In this document: positions 6,009-6,852 of the stretch, piece by piece | Numbering within the stretch: position 1 is the stretch's first letter | Layout of the letters: every line of letters begins with the position of its first letter | Assembly (NCBI GenBank): GCA_001593875.1 | Contig: LUCA01000035.1 | Span: 1-6,852 of the forward strand | DNA: 6,852 bases | Source: Candidatus Bathyarchaeota archaeon B23 | GTDB lineage: Archaea > Thermoproteota > Bathyarchaeia > TCS64 > B23 | Direction: 5' to 3' | Notes under the pieces: model-generated | What the model was told of the DNA's origin: nothing | Databases searched by the model: none | Seen by the model: the letters and a program-made list of their open reading frames with translations, nothing else | Translations under genes and position numbers: made by a program

Positions 6009-6852
6009 CAACTCTCTCTATGGGACCCCTCTCAAATCCTCTTAGGGGCATCTTCTTATAGAGGAATATCACGGTGAGGATGGTAGTCACGACGCCGACG
6101 AGGGAGATGAGGACGAGGGGAGACCAGAGCGTCAGAACCTTCTCAGGGCTGAGGAGAACCTTCGCGGATTCGACGGTGATGAAGCGGAGCCAGAAGAAGG
6201 TGACCATCCCCGCGAGGTAATGCCTGATCTTGGGGTCTCTCTGCATGTGGCAGGAGGCGGCGCCGCCGATGAGGGAGACTAGGAGACCCATGATGACGAA
6301 GTCGACAGCCCTCAGCATGAAGGCGCCCAGCAGCGTCGGGGAGAGTTGAAGCCAGAAGCCGGGGTTGGACCAGATGGGGGGGGCACCCTCGGGGACATAC
6401 TGTATCGCCTTGGTCGCCCCGAGGAAGAGGCCCACGATGGCGATGGTGGCCCCAGCCCCCATAGAGGCGGTGGTGATCTGCCTCTCAGGCGGCGGCAGCT
6501 TCAGCTTCATCATCGCCAGCCGCTCATCGAGGCCGAAGCCCTTCAAGAGGAGGGCTGAACCCACGAGGAAGGTGAGGACCATCCCGGCGTTCTCCAGCTG
6601 GTTAAAGAGGATGAGGACGCCGAGGGCGATGAGCATCGTACCTGGAACGCCGAGGCTGAGCCTCGAATATCGGGGATCATTCACCAGCGTCTTGAGGTAT
6701 CTAAAGAAGACGGCCCAGGTCTCCTCAAGCCGCTCACTATGTTTAACGACCACATGTTGAATCGAGGTGATGGGCACCCTAGACTGGATGAGGGGGATGA
6801 TGGACTCATCCGAATAGCCGTCGGTGACGAGTATCACGCTGTCTGCGGGGTA
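5992..6852 (-). CDS. DUF373 family integral membrane protein, 5' end cut by the window edge
   Basis: Function unknown; a membrane protein of an essentially archaeal family. The frame is open to the last base, reading YPADSVILVTDG at the edge. Full members of the family have an N-terminal soluble domain of roughly a hundred residues before this motif, so the GTG at 6835-6837 is an internal Val codon and the real start lies outside the window. In the 286 residues present, a soluble part contains ILVTDGYSDESIIPLIQSRVPI and VVVKHSERLEETW, both typical of DUF373. Hydrophobic segments then follow at about 67-84, 90-106, 132-153, 168-199 (long, one or two passes), 212-233 and 243-265, and the tail is charged. 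That is about six or seven membrane spans. The tail overlaps the start of the prenyltransferase gene, placing both in one operon whose promoter is off the right edge. The coding sequence contains a run of eight C residues (plus-strand G at 6376-6383) across Pro-Pro codons, with no sign of a frameshift. Confidence 0.87.
   Translation of the reverse strand, partial: YPADSVILVTDGYSDESIIPLIQSRVPITSIQHVVVKHSERLEETWAVFFRYLKTLVNDPRYSRLSLGVPGTMLIALGVLILFNQLENAGMVLTFLVGSALLLKGFGLDERLAMMKLKLPPPERQITTASMGAGATIAIVGLFLGATKAIQYVPEGAPPIWSNPGFWLQLSPTLLGAFMLRAVDFVIMGLLVSLIGGAASCHMQRDPKIRHYLAGMVTFFWLRFITVESAKVLLSPEKVLTLWSPLVLISLVGVVTTILTVIFLYKKMPLRGFERGPIERVDEVED

Noticed and set aside
5646..6077. A 143-codon open frame on the plus strand opposite uppS
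   Set aside because: It consists of low-complexity Leu/Gln runs antisense to the charged helices of the prenyltransferase. Both overlapping minus-strand genes are well supported by family motifs.
6376..6383. A run of eight G residues that could signal a frameshift or programmed slippage
   Set aside because: The DUF373 frame reads through it cleanly (Ala-Pro-Pro-Ile) and the hydrophobic segments continue in the same frame on both sides.

Overview
The window looks like a GC-rich archaeal chromosome segment carrying housekeeping genes at high density. Four lines of evidence point to Archaea: (i) an SMC ATPase followed directly by a ScpA-type kleisin; (ii) a membrane protein of the DUF373 family, which is essentially archaeal; (iii) a cis-prenyltransferase with an archaeal-style N-terminus; (iv) a TATA-box promoter and strong GGAGGT(GA) ribosome binding sites. 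The Glu/Arg-rich proteins written in GAG/AGG codons and the SGGERSVAAIAY wording of the SMC signature suggest a TACK-type lineage (for example a bathyarchaeal or thaumarchaeal relative, possibly thermophilic). This placement is an inference and no ribosomal RNA is present to settle it.

Layout. Minus strand, positions 3930 to 1: a complete smc gene (1179 aa) followed by the first 131 codons of scpA, which runs off the left edge. The scpA TTG start overlaps the smc stop as TTGA and has its own strong Shine-Dalgarno, so the two genes form a translationally coupled condensin operon. Positions 3931-4142: a 212-base divergent promoter region, with a clear TATA box for smc and a weaker AT-rich element, set in a short inverted repeat, in front of the gene on the other side. 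Plus strand, 4143-5204: a complete M24-family Xaa-Pro peptidase with all five metal ligands. Minus strand, 6852 to 5205: a DUF373 membrane protein cut by the right edge, overlapping a complete undecaprenyl/polyprenyl diphosphate synthase gene. The peptidase and the prenyltransferase converge with no intervening base.

How the genes work together. SMC and ScpA should form the core of a condensin-like complex that organises and segregates the chromosome. The cis-prenyltransferase makes the long-chain polyprenyl diphosphate that becomes the lipid carrier for protein glycosylation and envelope glycans. The co-transcribed DUF373 membrane protein has no known function, and its overlap with the prenyltransferase gene makes a role around that lipid a reasonable guess. 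The peptidase is a stand-alone gene for turnover of proline-containing peptides.

I found no RNA genes, mobile elements, CRISPR arrays or integration signs. The window does not show a new defence or mobile system. The best leads are the DUF373-prenyltransferase coupling, small variations in conserved motifs of SMC and the peptidase, and the divergent promoter.
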